Notes: generated by a model not told the origin, from the letters alone. Counted from the first letter of the stretch, positions 48,426 through 58,028 are shown. The stretch is DNA of 64,000 nucleotides from Sphingomonadales bacterium (GCA_016714795.1 JADKCA010000002.1:496001-560000), one strand, 5' to 3'. Translations and numbers: made by a program.

Positions 48426-49403
48426 TCAAGCCTTGCCCACGACGCTTTCGGGCAGGTCCTTGCCAAACACGCGCTGATAATATTCCGCCACCAGCGCCCG
48501 TTCCGCCTCATCGCACTTGTTGAGGAAGGAGAGGCGGAACGCAAAGCCGACATCCTTGAAGATGGCGGTGTTCTGCGCCCAGGTGATGACGGTGCGCGGG
48601 CTCATCACGGTGGAGATGTCGCCATTGATGAAGCCTTGGCGAGACAGGTCCGCCACCTTCACCATCTTCGTGATGTCCTCCGCATTCGCGCCGGTCTTGG
48701 CGAGGATGATGTTGCTTTCCACCTTCTCGGGCAGATAGTTGAGGCCGACGACGATGTTCCAGCGGTCCATCTGACCCTGATTGATCTGCTGCGTACCATG
48801 ATAAAGCCCGCTCGTATCGCCCAGACCCACCGTGTTGGCAGTGGCGAACAGGCGGAAGCCTGCATCCGGCCGGATGACGCGATTCTGATCGAGCAGGGTC
48901 AGCTTGCCTTCGGTTTCCAGCACGCGCTGGATGACGAACATCACGTCCGGGCGACCAGCATCATATTCGTCAAACACCAGGGCCACCGGGTGCTGGAGCG
49001 CCCAGGGCAGCAGGCCTTCCCGGAATTCGGTCACCTGCACGCCGTCGCGCAACACGATGGCATCGCGCCCGATCAGGTCGATACGGCTGATATGCGCGTC
49101 GAGGTTGATGCGGATGCACGGCCATTTCAGGCGCGCCGCCACCTGTTCGATATGCGTCGATTTGCCCGTGCCGTGATAGCCCTGCACCATCACGCGGCGG
49201 TTGAAGGCAAAGCCAGCGAGAATGGCGAGCGTGGTATCCGGATCAAACACATAGGACGGGTCGAAATCGGGCACGCGCTCATCCGCCACGCTGAAGGCGG
49301 GGCATTCCATGTCGATGTCGATCCCGAACACGTCACGCACGCTGACAGTGATGTCTGGCGCGGGAAGCAGGGTCTTGCCGGTGGTGTTGGGAGTATCGCT
49401 CAT
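48426..49403 (-). CDS. cobS: CobS-like AAA+ ATPase
   Basis: A 325-residue MoxR-type ATPase matching CobS, the ATPase subunit of aerobic cobaltochelatase. Walker [11 protein letters not shown] is at about 85-94; Walker [20 protein letters not shown]; sensor [12 protein letters not shown]-terminal lid with [22 protein letters not shown]. Its partner subunit CobT and the chelatase CobN are not in the window: a secreted-protein gene lies upstream and the monooxygenase downstream. It may be an orphan that works with a distant cobT. Confidence 0.9.
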   Translation of the reverse strand: MSDTPNTTGKTLLPAPDITVSVRDVFGIDIDMECPAFSVADERVPDFDPSYVFDPDTTLAILAGFAFNRRVMVQGYHGTGKSTHIEQVAARLKWPCIRINLDAHISRIDLIGRDAIVLRDGVQVTEFREGLLPWALQHPVALVFDEYDAGRPDVMFVIQRVLETEGKLTLLDQNRVIRPDAGFRLFATANTVGLGDTSGLYHGTQQINQGQMDRWNIVVGLNYLPEKVESNIILAKTGANAEDITKMVKVADLSRQGFINGDISTVMSPRTVITWAQNTAIFKDVGFAFRLSFLNKCDEAERALVAEYYQRVFGKDLPESVVGKA

Positions 49404-49582
49404 CGGTCTCGGTTTCCGTTTAGGTCAGGCGATCCCTTAGAGGGGGAAAAGCGGGGAAGGCAAGAGGGAAGGGCTCTCGTATGACCTGCGTCACTGCATC
49501 CATGTGCCGCTTGGACGATTCATGGCTTGAATCAAGCATCGCGCTGGTGCGATACTCTGAAAATCATGCAGGAGATGGTGGC

Positions 49583-50941
49583 ATGGCAATGTTCAACAGA
49601 ATGATCCTCCTTCATTGTGCGGCGCTTGTTCTGGCGAGCACGGCGGCAGGGACCGCGCAGGCGCAGTCGGTTGTCGAGACTGGCCCTGTCGAAGTGCGGC
49701 AGGGCGTGCCACCGCCGGGCAAGTATCGCATCCAGTCACGCTCTGCCGGCAAATGTCTGGGCTGGGTGGTGAACGGCATTCGGACCGTCTTTCTCGGGCT
49801 CATGACCGCCGAATGCACCAATAATCCAAACGCCAATCTTCGCGCGTCCGACCGGGCCCGGGGGACGTTGGACAATTCGTCGGTTTACATCGTCCCGATC
49901 ACACGGATCGCCTTCGCCATCGTTCACAATCATGACGAATGCCTCACCAAGGCGCGTAATGTCATCATTGGCCCGGCCTCGATTGACTATGTTCGCTGCG
50001 GATCGGGCAGTGAGGTCCGGCAAAGCGGTCTGCTGGCCGTGCCGGATGATCAGCGTTTCCGTATGGGGCAATTGCCGGACGGCGGCGTGCGAATCTACCC
50101 GGTAGGGCGCTATCCGGTTCGAAACGCGCCTGTTTTCACCGTGCGGGACAACGGCACGGCGCCCGGAACGGACATCATCGCCTGGCCGTACAAGCAGGGA
50201 AACGACCAGATTTTCGACCTGATCTATATGGGGCCGCTGCCTGAATCCTTGCAGGTTGAATATCGCGCAGCGATGGCCGCAGCAGATGCCCGTGCGCCCG
50301 ACGCGCCGGATGACGATACGATTCCGGTGGAAGCCATTCAGGCCCGTTTTGCGACATCGGCGGTATCCGGAGTCCTGTCTTCAAAGGCTGCGCTGTTCCG
50401 GCCTGCGCCAAGCATCGCGGATTCGGCCAGCGCCATCAACGCCACCGGTCTGCGCGCCGCCTCAGCGCTGCCGCCGCCCACGGACCTTTCAGCGCCGTCT
50501 GCCTTCGTTTTGGACATGGGAGTTGCACCCGCATCTGCAACGCTCGAAGCGCCAAGCGTCCGCGCCGCATGGCGTCTGGCGATCCCTTATCGCTTTGCGG
50601 TGGAGGGGGTGAAGGTCGCTTCTGTCTCGTGTGTGCTGGAGGATGCCAATGGCACGCCAGTGGGGGAACGCAATGCGCGGATCGAAATGAACGGGCCATC
50701 TGCCGGGACGTTGCTGATCGGCATTCCGCGTGTTGAAGGAACCACCGGAAGTGTCGCGCGTACCGAATGTCAGGCCAGTCTGGGTGGGGAACGCGCCGGG
50801 ACCGATTGGGAAGCGTGGACTTTTGAAGCCCCGGCGATGCCAAGCGGATGGGATGTTTTCGTCAAGGAAGCCGGGAAGAGCCGCTTCTGGACGGGCGCGC
50901 CGTTCCAGCCAGGATTCTCATTGCATATCGGTTCGCGCTGA
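49583..50941 (+). CDS. secreted beta-trefoil (ricin-like) protein
   Basis: A 452-residue exported protein. MAMFNRMILLHCAALVLASTAAGTAQA is a signal with AQA cleavage; GGAG is upstream of the ATG at 49583. Residues about 35-190 have beta-trefoil lectin features: KYRIQSRSAGKCLGW, NHDECLTKA and a final IIAWPYKQGNDQIFDLI (the QxW-like repeat end). A Pro/Ala/Ser linker follows, then a C-terminal beta domain with two Cys (VSCVLEDANG, ARTECQASLG). It may bind a surface glycan. I know no family for the C-terminal part. Confidence 0.65.
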   Translation: MAMFNRMILLHCAALVLASTAAGTAQAQSVVETGPVEVRQGVPPPGKYRIQSRSAGKCLGWVVNGIRTVFLGLMTAECTNNPNANLRASDRARGTLDNSSVYIVPITRIAFAIVHNHDECLTKARNVIIGPASIDYVRCGSGSEVRQSGLLAVPDDQRFRMGQLPDGGVRIYPVGRYPVRNAPVFTVRDNGTAPGTDIIAWPYKQGNDQIFDLIYMGPLPESLQVEYRAAMAAADARAPDAPDDDTIPVEAIQARFATSAVSGVLSSKAALFRPAPSIADSASAINATGLRAASALPPPTDLSAPSAFVLDMGVAPASATLEAPSVRAAWRLAIPYRFAVEGVKVASVSCVLEDANGTPVGERNARIEMNGPSAGTLLIGIPRVEGTTGSVARTECQASLGGERAGTDWEAWTFEAPAMPSGWDVFVKEAGKSRFWTGAPFQPGFSLHIGSR

Positions 50942-51004
50942 CGGATTGAAGGCGGGGACAAACCGGCACGCTACGCGTGGTCGAACTGAGAGGAGACTGA
51001 CGCG

Positions 51005-51415
51005 ATGTCTAGCATGATTTTTATCAACCTGCCGGTGACCGACCTGGCCCGATCCAGATCGTTTTACGAAGCCTTGGGGTTTGTAAACAATCCCGCGTTC
51101 AGCGACGAAGCGGGAGCGTGCATGGTGTTGTCCGACGTGATCCATGTCATGCTTCTCACGCAGGAAAAGTGGCGTGGCTTTACCACCCGGCCCATTTGCC
51201 CGCGCGGCACGAGCGAAGTCTCATTGGCGTTTACTTGTGAGAGCCGCGAGGCGGTGAACCGGCTCGTCGAAACCGGGGCAGCGCATGGCGGTACGGCCGA
51301 TGTAAACCCGCCCGAAGATCATGGTTTCATGTTCCAGCGCACGATTTGCGATCCGGATGACCATATTTGGGAACCGTTCTGGATGGACCCGGCGGCAGCT
51401 CCCGGCGCTGCATAA
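51005..51415 (+). CDS. VOC/glyoxalase-fold protein
   Basis: A 136-residue vicinal-oxygen-chelate protein: IFINLPVTDLARSRSFYEALGF at the N-terminus, VMLLTQEKWRGFT and the final strand FMFQRTICDPDDHIWEPFW with an acidic metal ligand. Such proteins are lactoylglutathione-lyase-like or resistance-related; a single domain dimerises. Followed 48 bases later by a two-domain VOC gene. Confidence 0.88.
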   Translation: MSSMIFINLPVTDLARSRSFYEALGFVNNPAFSDEAGACMVLSDVIHVMLLTQEKWRGFTTRPICPRGTSEVSLAFTCESREAVNRLVETGAAHGGTADVNPPEDHGFMFQRTICDPDDHIWEPFWMDPAAAPGAA

Positions 51416-51463
51416 ACATCAGGGTTGAACCCGTTCAGAAGGAAAAGACCGAGGAGAACGACG

Positions 51464-52255
51464 ATGCCGAAAACGCACGGTGCCTGGATCTGGTACGAAC
51501 TGATGACCGCCGATCCCGTGGGCGCGAAGGCCTTTTACGAGGCGGTGGTCCCAGGCTGGACGCTCCAGCCCGGTTCCGAACAGACCGGCGGTTATGGCTT
51601 CATCGCCAATACGGACGGCGGGATGACAGGGGGCGTGCTGGAACTCACGCCCGGCATGACGGAGGAAGGCTGTGCACCCGCATGGGTGGGTTATGTCGGC
51701 GTGGATGATTGCGATGCGGCAGTTGCCTCTATCGAGGCTGCGGGCGGGCGCTGCCTGATGCCGGCGCGTGACGTGCCGATGGCAGGGCGCATTGCCATGG
51801 TGGCAGACCGGGATGGTGCGCCTTTCTATGTCATGACGCCCACGCCCCCGCCCGGCGGTGGCCAGAGCACGGCCTTTTCGGATCAGCCGCACAATGGCCG
51901 GTGCGGATGGAACGAACTCATGGCCGCCGATCCGGCAGGTGCGGTCTCCTTCTATACCGGGCAGTTCGGCTGGAGCGTGGCCGGAGAGATGGATATGGGC
52001 GAACTAGGCTATTATCATTTCATCGCGCACGATGGCGGGCAGATGGGGGCCATATTCGGCCTGATGCCGGGCATGACCCAGCCGGTTTGGGCGCATTATG
52101 TCTGGGTGCCTGCGATCAATGCGGCCAAGGCAGCCATCGAAGCGCATGGCGGGCAAGTGGTGAACGGACCGATGGAAGTGCCCGGCCCCTTGTGGATCGT
52201 GCAGGGCGTGGACCCGCAAGGTGCGTTCTTCTCGCTTGTCAGTGAAAAGGCCTAG
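51464..52255 (+). CDS. two-domain VOC/glyoxalase-fold protein
   Basis: A 263-residue tandem VOC protein. Each half starts with a W..L.T.DP motif (WIWYELMTADPVGAKAFYEAV; CGWNELMAADPAGAVSFYTGQF) and ends with a GAP/GG strand, so both domains are complete. GAGGAG precedes the ATG at 51464 by seven bases. Resembles hydroxylase-type 'glyoxalase/bleomycin resistance' proteins of actinobacterial and sphingomonad genomes. The substrate is unknown. Confidence 0.88.
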   Translation: MPKTHGAWIWYELMTADPVGAKAFYEAVVPGWTLQPGSEQTGGYGFIANTDGGMTGGVLELTPGMTEEGCAPAWVGYVGVDDCDAAVASIEAAGGRCLMPARDVPMAGRIAMVADRDGAPFYVMTPTPPPGGGQSTAFSDQPHNGRCGWNELMAADPAGAVSFYTGQFGWSVAGEMDMGELGYYHFIAHDGGQMGAIFGLMPGMTQPVWAHYVWVPAINAAKAAIEAHGGQVVNGPMEVPGPLWIVQGVDPQGAFFSLVSEKA

Positions 52256-52258
52256 ATC

Positions 52259-52690
52259 GTGGCCACTCATTCTCCGGTGCCGGGCTGGTTCAAGGCAGTT
52301 GCGGTTATGCTGATCATCTGGGCGCTCGCTGGTGTGGCGGCCTTCTTGTCCCAATTCACCATGTCAGCCGAAGCGGCGGCCCAATTGCCGCAGGAGCAGC
52401 AGGACATGTGGGTCTCCATGCCGGTCTGGGCCTGGTCCGCCTATGCCGTCGCAGTGGCGTCTGGCTTGGCGGGCGCTGTCTGCATCTTCTTGCGCAGCAA
52501 GCTCGCAGTCATCCTCTTCCCCGTCAGCCTGATCGCGGTGCTGGCGCAGTTTGCCTATCCGTTCGTCATCGCCAAGGGTTTGACGACATTGGGCGCATCG
52601 GCCTTGGTCTTTCCGCTTTTCATCATCTTCATGGCGGCGCTGCAATCCTGGCTGGCGCGAGACTGGGCCGCAAAAGGCTGGCTCACATGA
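52259..52690 (+). CDS. four-helix membrane protein of unknown role
   Basis: A 143-residue inner-membrane protein with a GTG start three bases after the previous stop. Four hydrophobic helices: WFKAVAVMLIIWALAGVAAF, WSAYAVAVASGLAGAVCIF, SKLAVILFPVSLIAVLAQF and LVFPLFIIFMAALQSWL. No charged or catalytic motif stands out; similar small proteins occur in sphingomonads. Translation is probably coupled to the VOC gene. Confidence 0.75.
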   Translation: MATHSPVPGWFKAVAVMLIIWALAGVAAFLSQFTMSAEAAAQLPQEQQDMWVSMPVWAWSAYAVAVASGLAGAVCIFLRSKLAVILFPVSLIAVLAQFAYPFVIAKGLTTLGASALVFPLFIIFMAALQSWLARDWAAKGWLT

Positions 52691-52889
52691 GCAGGGTCGC
52701 TCCGTGCCTCTGGAATGAAAGTGATGCGGAAGGGGCCGCACGCTTCTGCACATAGTCCTTTCCCGATTCCTTTGTTGGTGAGGTTCAATATGCTCCCGGC
52801 GACTATCCGGCGCATCTGGACCTGCCGAACATTGAACATAGAAAGAACATGGTGTTGCTACGGTGCGATCTGCCTGATAAACGGCGCCC

Positions 52890-53360
52890 ATGCTCAAACG
52901 CCTTCTCCTGCTGGCAATCCCGCTTGTGATCGCCGCTCCCGCCCAAGCCCGAAAGGCCAAGCCCGTCATGCGTCATGCCACTGGCACCTTTGAAGTGACC
53001 CTTACACCCGAGGCGCAGGATGGGGATGCCGCGCGGTTCGGGCTGGTGAAGACGTTCAGCGGAGCCATGCAAGGCACGGCCAAGGGCGTGATGATCAGCC
53101 TTGGCACCCCCAAGCCCGGCGAGGCTGCATCCTATGTCGCTCTGGACCGGTTTGAAGGACGCGTGGACGGAAAGGCAGGGAGCTTCGTGCTGGTTCATCG
53201 CGGTATCATGTCCAAGGCGGGGACGCCGGACCTGTCTGTGGTGATTGCAACGGATTCCGGCACCGGCGAGTTGGCGGGGATTGGCGGCAGCTTCGGCATC
53301 GCGGTAAAGGCGGGGGTCCACCATTATACGTTGGATTACACCCTGCCTGCCGCCCGCTGA
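52890..53360 (+). CDS. DUF3224-like exported protein
   Basis: A 156-residue protein with a signal (LKRLLLLAIPLVIAAPAQA) and a beta-rich body: ATGTFEVTLTPEAQ, TFSGAMQGTAKGVMISLGTP, SYVALDRFEGRVDGKAGSFVLVHRG, GTGELAGIGGSFGI, matching DUF3224. A probable lipocalin- or allene-oxide-cyclase-like small beta-barrel. The 199 bases upstream hold nothing I can support. The gene is 9 bases before DUF1697. Confidence 0.85.
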   Translation: MLKRLLLLAIPLVIAAPAQARKAKPVMRHATGTFEVTLTPEAQDGDAARFGLVKTFSGAMQGTAKGVMISLGTPKPGEAASYVALDRFEGRVDGKAGSFVLVHRGIMSKAGTPDLSVVIATDSGTGELAGIGGSFGIAVKAGVHHYTLDYTLPAAR

Positions 53361-53369
53361 GGTGATCGC

Positions 53370-53879
53370 ATGACGGATTATGTCGCCCTGCTTCGTGCGG
53401 TCAATGTCGGCGGCACGGGCAAGCTCTCCATGGCCGATCTGCGGAGACTGGCCGAGGCGCTGGGCTTCGGGCGGGTGCGCACGCATATTGCGAGCGGGAA
53501 TCTGCTGTTTTCAACGGATATGGATGAGGCGACCGTCAAAGCCCTGATCGAAGAGCGGCTGGCCGAACATATGGGCAAGGCGGTGCCGGTGTTCGTCCGG
53601 TCGGCGGCGGAGATGGTGTCTGTGGTCGCCGTCGATCCTTTTCCGGATGCCCATCGCAGCCGCCATCTCGTCTATTTTCTGGACGCGGCCCCGCCAGCCA
53701 GCACTATCGCGGAGACGCGCGACGTGCAGGATGAACGCATGGCGCTGGGCGTGCGGGAAATCTATATCGATTATGGGGACAACATCCGCCACACGCGGCT
53801 GAAACTGCCTAAAACCATCGTGGCAACCGGGCGCAGCATCAACACAGTGCGCAAACTCGCCGCGATGCTTGCGGGGTAG
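53370..53879 (+). CDS. DUF1697 protein
   Basis: A 169-residue soluble protein with the family N-terminus YVALLRAVNVGGTGKLSMADLRRLAEALGFGRVRTHIASGN and the later SRHLVYFLDAAPP and YIDYGDNIRHTRLKLP. DUF1697 is widespread and without an assigned function. It converges on the ACAD10/11-like dehydrogenase gene. Confidence 0.9.
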   Translation: MTDYVALLRAVNVGGTGKLSMADLRRLAEALGFGRVRTHIASGNLLFSTDMDEATVKALIEERLAEHMGKAVPVFVRSAAEMVSVVAVDPFPDAHRSRHLVYFLDAAPPASTIAETRDVQDERMALGVREIYIDYGDNIRHTRLKLPKTIVATGRSINTVRKLAAMLAG

Positions 53880-53910
53880 CGGCCAGACCGCCACCCCGCA
53901 GAACCATCAT

Positions 53911-55194
53911 TTAGCGCGAAACGCCCAGATCACCGCTGGACAGACCCTTGGGCCGCGTGTCGCCATATTTGCCGAATTCCAGACGCGCGATGGAGCGGGC
54001 ATGGACTTCATCCGGACCGTCCGCCAGACGCAGCGTGCGCTGGCCGGCATAGGCTTTGGCCAGACCAAAGTCCTGACAAACCCCGCCACCCCCATGCGCC
54101 TGAATGGCATCGTCGATGATCTGGAGCGCCATCATCGGAGCCTGAACCTTGATCATGGCGATTTCACCGGCAGCAGCCTTGTTGCCCACCGTGTCCATCA
54201 TCTGCGCAGCCTTGAGGCAGAGCAGACGCGTCATCTCGATGTCGATACGGGCACGGGCGATACGCTGTTCCCAAACGCTGTGCGATGCAATCGTCTTGCC
54301 GAACGCGACGCGGCTGGTGAGGCGGCGGCACATTTTTTCCAGCGCGACTTCCGCAACGCCCACGGTGCGCATGCAATGGTGGATACGGCCCGGCCCAAGG
54401 CGGCCCTGCGCAATCTCGAAGCCGCGACCTTCGCCGAGCAGAAGATTGGTGGCAGGCACGCGGACATTTTCCATCAGCACTTCGGAGTGACCATGCGGTG
54501 CATCATCATAACCGAACACGTTGAGGTGGCGGACGATGGTGAGCCCCGGCGCGTCCATCGGCACGAGAATCATCGATTGCTGCTGGTGCTTCTGTGCGCC
54601 AAAATCGGTCTTGCCCATCACGATGGCGACCTTGCAACGCGGATCGCCAACACCTGAGGACCACCATTTGCGACCGTTGATGACATAGTCATCACCGTCG
54701 CGCTGGATGCTGGTTTCCACGTTGGTTGCGTCAGACGAAGCCACGGCAGGCTCGGTCATCAGGAAGGCAGAGCGGATTTCGCCGTTCATCAGCGGAATCA
54801 TCCACTGCTTCTTCTGCTCGGCGGTGCCATAGCGGTGGAACACTTCCATATTGCCCGTGTCCGGTGCGGCGCAGTTGAACACCTCGGACGCCCAGCCCAG
54901 ACGGCCCATTTCCTCAGCACACAGCGCATATTCCATGTTGGTCAGTGCCGGGCCTTCAAATTCCACCGTGTGATCAAGGTGGTGGTTCGCGCCCTGCGGC
55001 GGCATGAACAGGTTCCACAGGCCTTCGGCCTTGGCCTTTTTCTTCATGTCTTCGACGATCTGGATCACCTTCCAGCGGTCACCTTCGGCCTGCTGCGCCT
55101 CATAGATATGGTTCGCGGGGATCAGGTGATCGTTGATGAAGTTGCGGATGCGGTCCCGCCAGTAAGTTTCGCGTTCGTTGAGGGTAAAATCCAT
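53911..55194 (-). CDS. ACAD10/11-like acyl-CoA dehydrogenase
   Basis: A 427-residue FAD enzyme. The N-terminal helical domain, [15 protein letters not shown] and [13 protein letters not shown] and the arginine-rich middle are ACAD-like. The C-terminal [18 protein letters not shown] and [11 protein letters not shown] (about 389-396) are the hallmark of the ACAD10/11-LvaC branch, in which the normal catalytic Glu of 'YEGT' is replaced by Asp in ADGP. In that branch the enzyme acts on 4-phosphoacyl-CoA made by a phosphotransferase; such a kinase is encoded at 56562. It forms a leftward unit with the thiolase upstream. Confidence 0.92.
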   Translation of the reverse strand: MDFTLNERETYWRDRIRNFINDHLIPANHIYEAQQAEGDRWKVIQIVEDMKKKAKAEGLWNLFMPPQGANHHLDHTVEFEGPALTNMEYALCAEEMGRLGWASEVFNCAAPDTGNMEVFHRYGTAEQKKQWMIPLMNGEIRSAFLMTEPAVASSDATNVETSIQRDGDDYVINGRKWWSSGVGDPRCKVAIVMGKTDFGAQKHQQQSMILVPMDAPGLTIVRHLNVFGYDDAPHGHSEVLMENVRVPATNLLLGEGRGFEIAQGRLGPGRIHHCMRTVGVAEVALEKMCRRLTSRVAFGKTIASHSVWEQRIARARIDIEMTRLLCLKAAQMMDTVGNKAAAGEIAMIKVQAPMMALQIIDDAIQAHGGGGVCQDFGLAKAYAGQRTLRLADGPDEVHARSIARLEFGKYGDTRPKGLSSGDLGVSR

Positions 55195-55266
55195 ATCAGT
55201 CGAATCCTCTCTTCTTTCCGTTTACGTTAATGTCAGCCGGGTTGCCGGATTTGGCAAGCCCCCAAT

Positions 55267-56463
55267 TCAAGCGCGTTCGAAAATGGCGGCCACACCCTGA
55301 CCACCACCCACGCACATCGTTTCCAAACCGTAACGCACGCCGCGCCGCTGCATCTCATGGAGCAGCGTCGTCATGATGCGCACGCCGGTTGCCGCAATGG
55401 GATGACCCAGCGAAATGCCGGAGCCGTTCACGTTCAGGCGTGACTGGTCTTCCAGCCCCCATCCTTTCATGACGGCCAACACCTGCACGGCAAAGGCTTC
55501 ATTGACCTCAATCAAGTCCATGTCGTTGAGGCTCAATCCGGTGCTTTCGAACAGGCGTTTTGTGGCTGGCACGGGGCCAATGCCCATGCGCGCAGGGTCG
55601 CAGCCGGCTGCTGCCCAGCCAACGAGGAAGCCCATCGGTTCCAGCCCCAGCTCGGCAAGCTTGTCTTCCGCCACGATCAGGCAGGCAGAGGCTGCGTCAT
55701 TCTGCTGACTGGCATTGCCGGCCGTCACCGTGCCGCCCTTCGTGATGGTCCGCAATTTGGAGAGCGAGTCCAGCGTCGTGTCCGGGCGGATGCCTTCATC
55801 CTTGGCAAAGCGGATGGGATCGCCCTTGCGCTGAGGGACATCGACGGGAACGACTTCGGCATCAAAGCGGCCTTCGGCCCAGGCCGCCGCCGCGCGCTGA
55901 TGGCTTTGTGCGGCGAAGGCATCTGCCGCCTCCCTCGAAATGCCATAATCATGCGCCAGATTTTCCGCCGTCTCGATCATGCCGGAGATGACGCCAAAGC
56001 GTTCCACGGGCTGTGAGCGTTCGCGACCCCGGTCCAGCCGGTCATAGAATTTGACCGAGCCGGAGCGGGCACCCCAGCGCATGTCGGTGCTGTAATATTC
56101 GATGTTGCTCATGCTTTCGACGCCGCCCGCCAGCACGACATCGGCCGCACCAGACTGGATCATCATCGCCGCCGTTGCCACCGCCTGAAGCCCGCCGCCG
56201 CAGCGCCGGTCCAGCTGCATCCCCGGCACTTCGACGGGAAGTCCAGCAGAAAGCCCGACCCAGCGGCCCACGCACGGCGTTTCCGAAGAGGCATAGCTTT
56301 GGGCAAACACCACATCGTCGATCTGTGCCGGGTCGATCCCTGTACCTTCCACCACGGCCTTGACCACATATGCGCCCAGCGTCTCAACCGGGACCGGACG
56401 GAGCGATCCGCCGAATGTACCCACCGGTGTGCGAAGGGGGCGGACGATGGCGGCGCGGCGCAT
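55267..56463 (-). CDS. acetyl-CoA C-acyltransferase (thiolase)
   Basis: A 398-residue thiolase that would cleave a 3-ketoacyl-CoA. The nucleophile is in MQLDRRCGGGLQAV (Cys about 88), the second Cys and base in METMCVGGGQGVA, and GHPIAATGVRI is present. The start at 56463 has AGGAG upstream; the longer frame crosses the kinase promoter. It is upstream of the ACAD10/11-like gene and divergent from the phosphotransferase. Confidence 0.93.
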   Translation of the reverse strand: MRRAAIVRPLRTPVGTFGGSLRPVPVETLGAYVVKAVVEGTGIDPAQIDDVVFAQSYASSETPCVGRWVGLSAGLPVEVPGMQLDRRCGGGLQAVATAAMMIQSGAADVVLAGGVESMSNIEYYSTDMRWGARSGSVKFYDRLDRGRERSQPVERFGVISGMIETAENLAHDYGISREAADAFAAQSHQRAAAAWAEGRFDAEVVPVDVPQRKGDPIRFAKDEGIRPDTTLDSLSKLRTITKGGTVTAGNASQQNDAASACLIVAEDKLAELGLEPMGFLVGWAAAGCDPARMGIGPVPATKRLFESTGLSLNDMDLIEVNEAFAVQVLAVMKGWGLEDQSRLNVNGSGISLGHPIAATGVRIMTTLLHEMQRRGVRYGLETMCVGGGQGVAAIFERA

Positions 56464-56561
56464 GGGCTCTTCTCCTGCTGGAATCTGGTTGAGGTTCGCA
56501 GACAGGAGTTGACCGGCCAAGTCAACCGCCTCTACCGGAGAAGCAACAAGGAGAGGTGGCC

Positions 56562-57581
56562 ATGCTCGATGAATCGCAGCGGGCCGGGCTTGAAACGCAT
56601 CTGGCAGGTGTGCTGGGGGCAAAGTCGGTCCGGATCACAAACGTCAAACGCTTCCATGGCGGGGCCTCCCGCGAGACTTTCGGGATTGATACCGAAATCG
56701 ATGGTGTGCCGCAGGGCTTCATCATGCGGCGCGACCCGGCGGACAGCCTGATCGATACAGACCGCAACGTCGAGTATAATGCCTATAGTTCCTATGAAGG
56801 CACGGCTGTGCCGGTGCCCAAAGCCTATTGCCTCGTCAATGATGACAATGTGATCGGCCAGCCTTTCTTCATCATGGAACGGATCATGGTGGGGGAACCC
56901 GCCAGCCCATTCGATCCGCTGGCCTATGGCGAACATCGTGAGACCATCGGGCGGAAATTCTTCTCGATCCTCGGCGCGATCCATGCGCGTGATGCCGCAT
57001 CGTCTCCGCTCGCCGCAGTGGCTCCCGTGCCGGAGCAGTGCTGGAAGCGCGAGCTGGATTATTGGGCGAACGAAGTAGACAAGGATTCGCTCGAACCGCA
57101 GCCGATAGCGCAGGGTGTGGTGCGCTGGCTGCGCGCCAATCCGCCGCCAGAGCCCAAGAAGATCACCATTGTCCATGCGGACTACCGCACGGGCAATGTG
57201 CTGCATGATGGGAATGGCAACATCACAGCGATTCTCGATTGGGAAATGGCGCATCTGGGCGATCCGCACGAGGATCTGGCCTGGGCGATGGACCCGTTGT
57301 GGAACGTCCATGATGATGACAGGGCCGCAGGACTCATCTCGCGTGCAGAAGCCATTGGCCTGTGGGAAGAAGCGAGCGGCCTGACCTTCGATCCGGTTGC
57401 ATTCCGCTGGTGGGAAATGTGGGCGACGATCAAGGGGCTGGGCATCTGGGTGAGCGCTGAAAAGGCGTTCGTGGATGGGCTGAACCCCGACCCCATCCTG
57501 CAATTTTCCGGCCTGTATCCCACGCTTCATGCCAATATGACGATGGCGCGCCGCATGGCCGCGTTGAAGGAGGCTCTATGA
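56562..57581 (+). CDS. APH-type phosphotransferase (LvaA/ACAD10-11 kinase-like)
   Basis: A 339-residue kinase-fold protein. The glycine-poor N-lobe has RFHGGASRETFGID; the catalytic loop HADYRTGNVLHD (Asp about 206, Asn about 211) and the metal site AILDWEMAHLGDP (about 224-235) are intact, followed by DLAWAM. This subgroup of the aminoglycoside phosphotransferase superfamily accompanies ACADs and phosphorylates the 4-hydroxyl of acyl-CoAs. AAGGAGAGG lies before the ATG at 56562. The stop overlaps the next gene (ATGA). Antibiotic resistance is not implied. Confidence 0.9.
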   Translation: MLDESQRAGLETHLAGVLGAKSVRITNVKRFHGGASRETFGIDTEIDGVPQGFIMRRDPADSLIDTDRNVEYNAYSSYEGTAVPVPKAYCLVNDDNVIGQPFFIMERIMVGEPASPFDPLAYGEHRETIGRKFFSILGAIHARDAASSPLAAVAPVPEQCWKRELDYWANEVDKDSLEPQPIAQGVVRWLRANPPPEPKKITIVHADYRTGNVLHDGNGNITAILDWEMAHLGDPHEDLAWAMDPLWNVHDDDRAAGLISRAEAIGLWEEASGLTFDPVAFRWWEMWATIKGLGIWVSAEKAFVDGLNPDPILQFSGLYPTLHANMTMARRMAALKEAL

Positions 57582-58024
57582 CCCCCGGTGCTTCACAACA
57601 TCTGATCTCTGTCGCCACCACATTGGGCGGGCGCGTGATCGCGGCCTTGCCGGAAGACAGTTATGCCGTGGGCGATACCAAAATGTCGGCCCTCGTCTGT
57701 GTGCTCATGGCGCAGCATGTGGATGGCGCGGCAGACCTGCTGATTCGCGAGAATGCGGCCATCCGGGCGATCTTTTCTCGTGCCGCGCCGCTGGTTGGCG
57801 GCGATCTCGGCGCGCGTCTGGCGGAAGCGGGTGCGACAACAGACGCCAATTTTCGCATTTCGACTCTAGAAGCGGGCAATGCTGCGCTCGCCACCTTGCT
57901 GATCGAACTCCAGACCGCCCTTGAGACGCGCAATGAGGATTGGGCCAAGGAACTGGACCGCGATTCGTGGCGTGTGCTGCGTGATGGCGCGAATGGCCGG
58001 ATGCTGCAATTGCCACCGGCTTGA
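57578..58024 (+). CDS. small helical partner protein of the phosphotransferase
   Basis: A 148-residue all-helical soluble protein with no motif I recognise (ALVCVLMAQHVDGAADLLIREN, FRISTLEAGNAALATLLIELQTALETRNEDW). It overlaps the kinase stop by four bases, and its position equals that of LvaB, the small protein needed with LvaA in Pseudomonas; sequence relation to LvaB cannot be decided by eye. It ends four bases before the convergent trpD stop. Confidence 0.7.
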   Translation: MTPGASQHLISVATTLGGRVIAALPEDSYAVGDTKMSALVCVLMAQHVDGAADLLIRENAAIRAIFSRAAPLVGGDLGARLAEAGATTDANFRISTLEAGNAALATLLIELQTALETRNEDWAKELDRDSWRVLRDGANGRMLQLPPA

Positions 58025-58028
58025 CGAT

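Noticed and set aside
51005..52255. Bleomycin or fosfomycin resistance pair
   Set aside because: The VOC fold is shared by many enzymes and no resistance-specific residues or transfer signs are visible.
56562..57581. Aminoglycoside resistance gene
   Set aside because: It belongs to the APH superfamily only by fold; coupling to an ACAD-type locus argues for a metabolic kinase.
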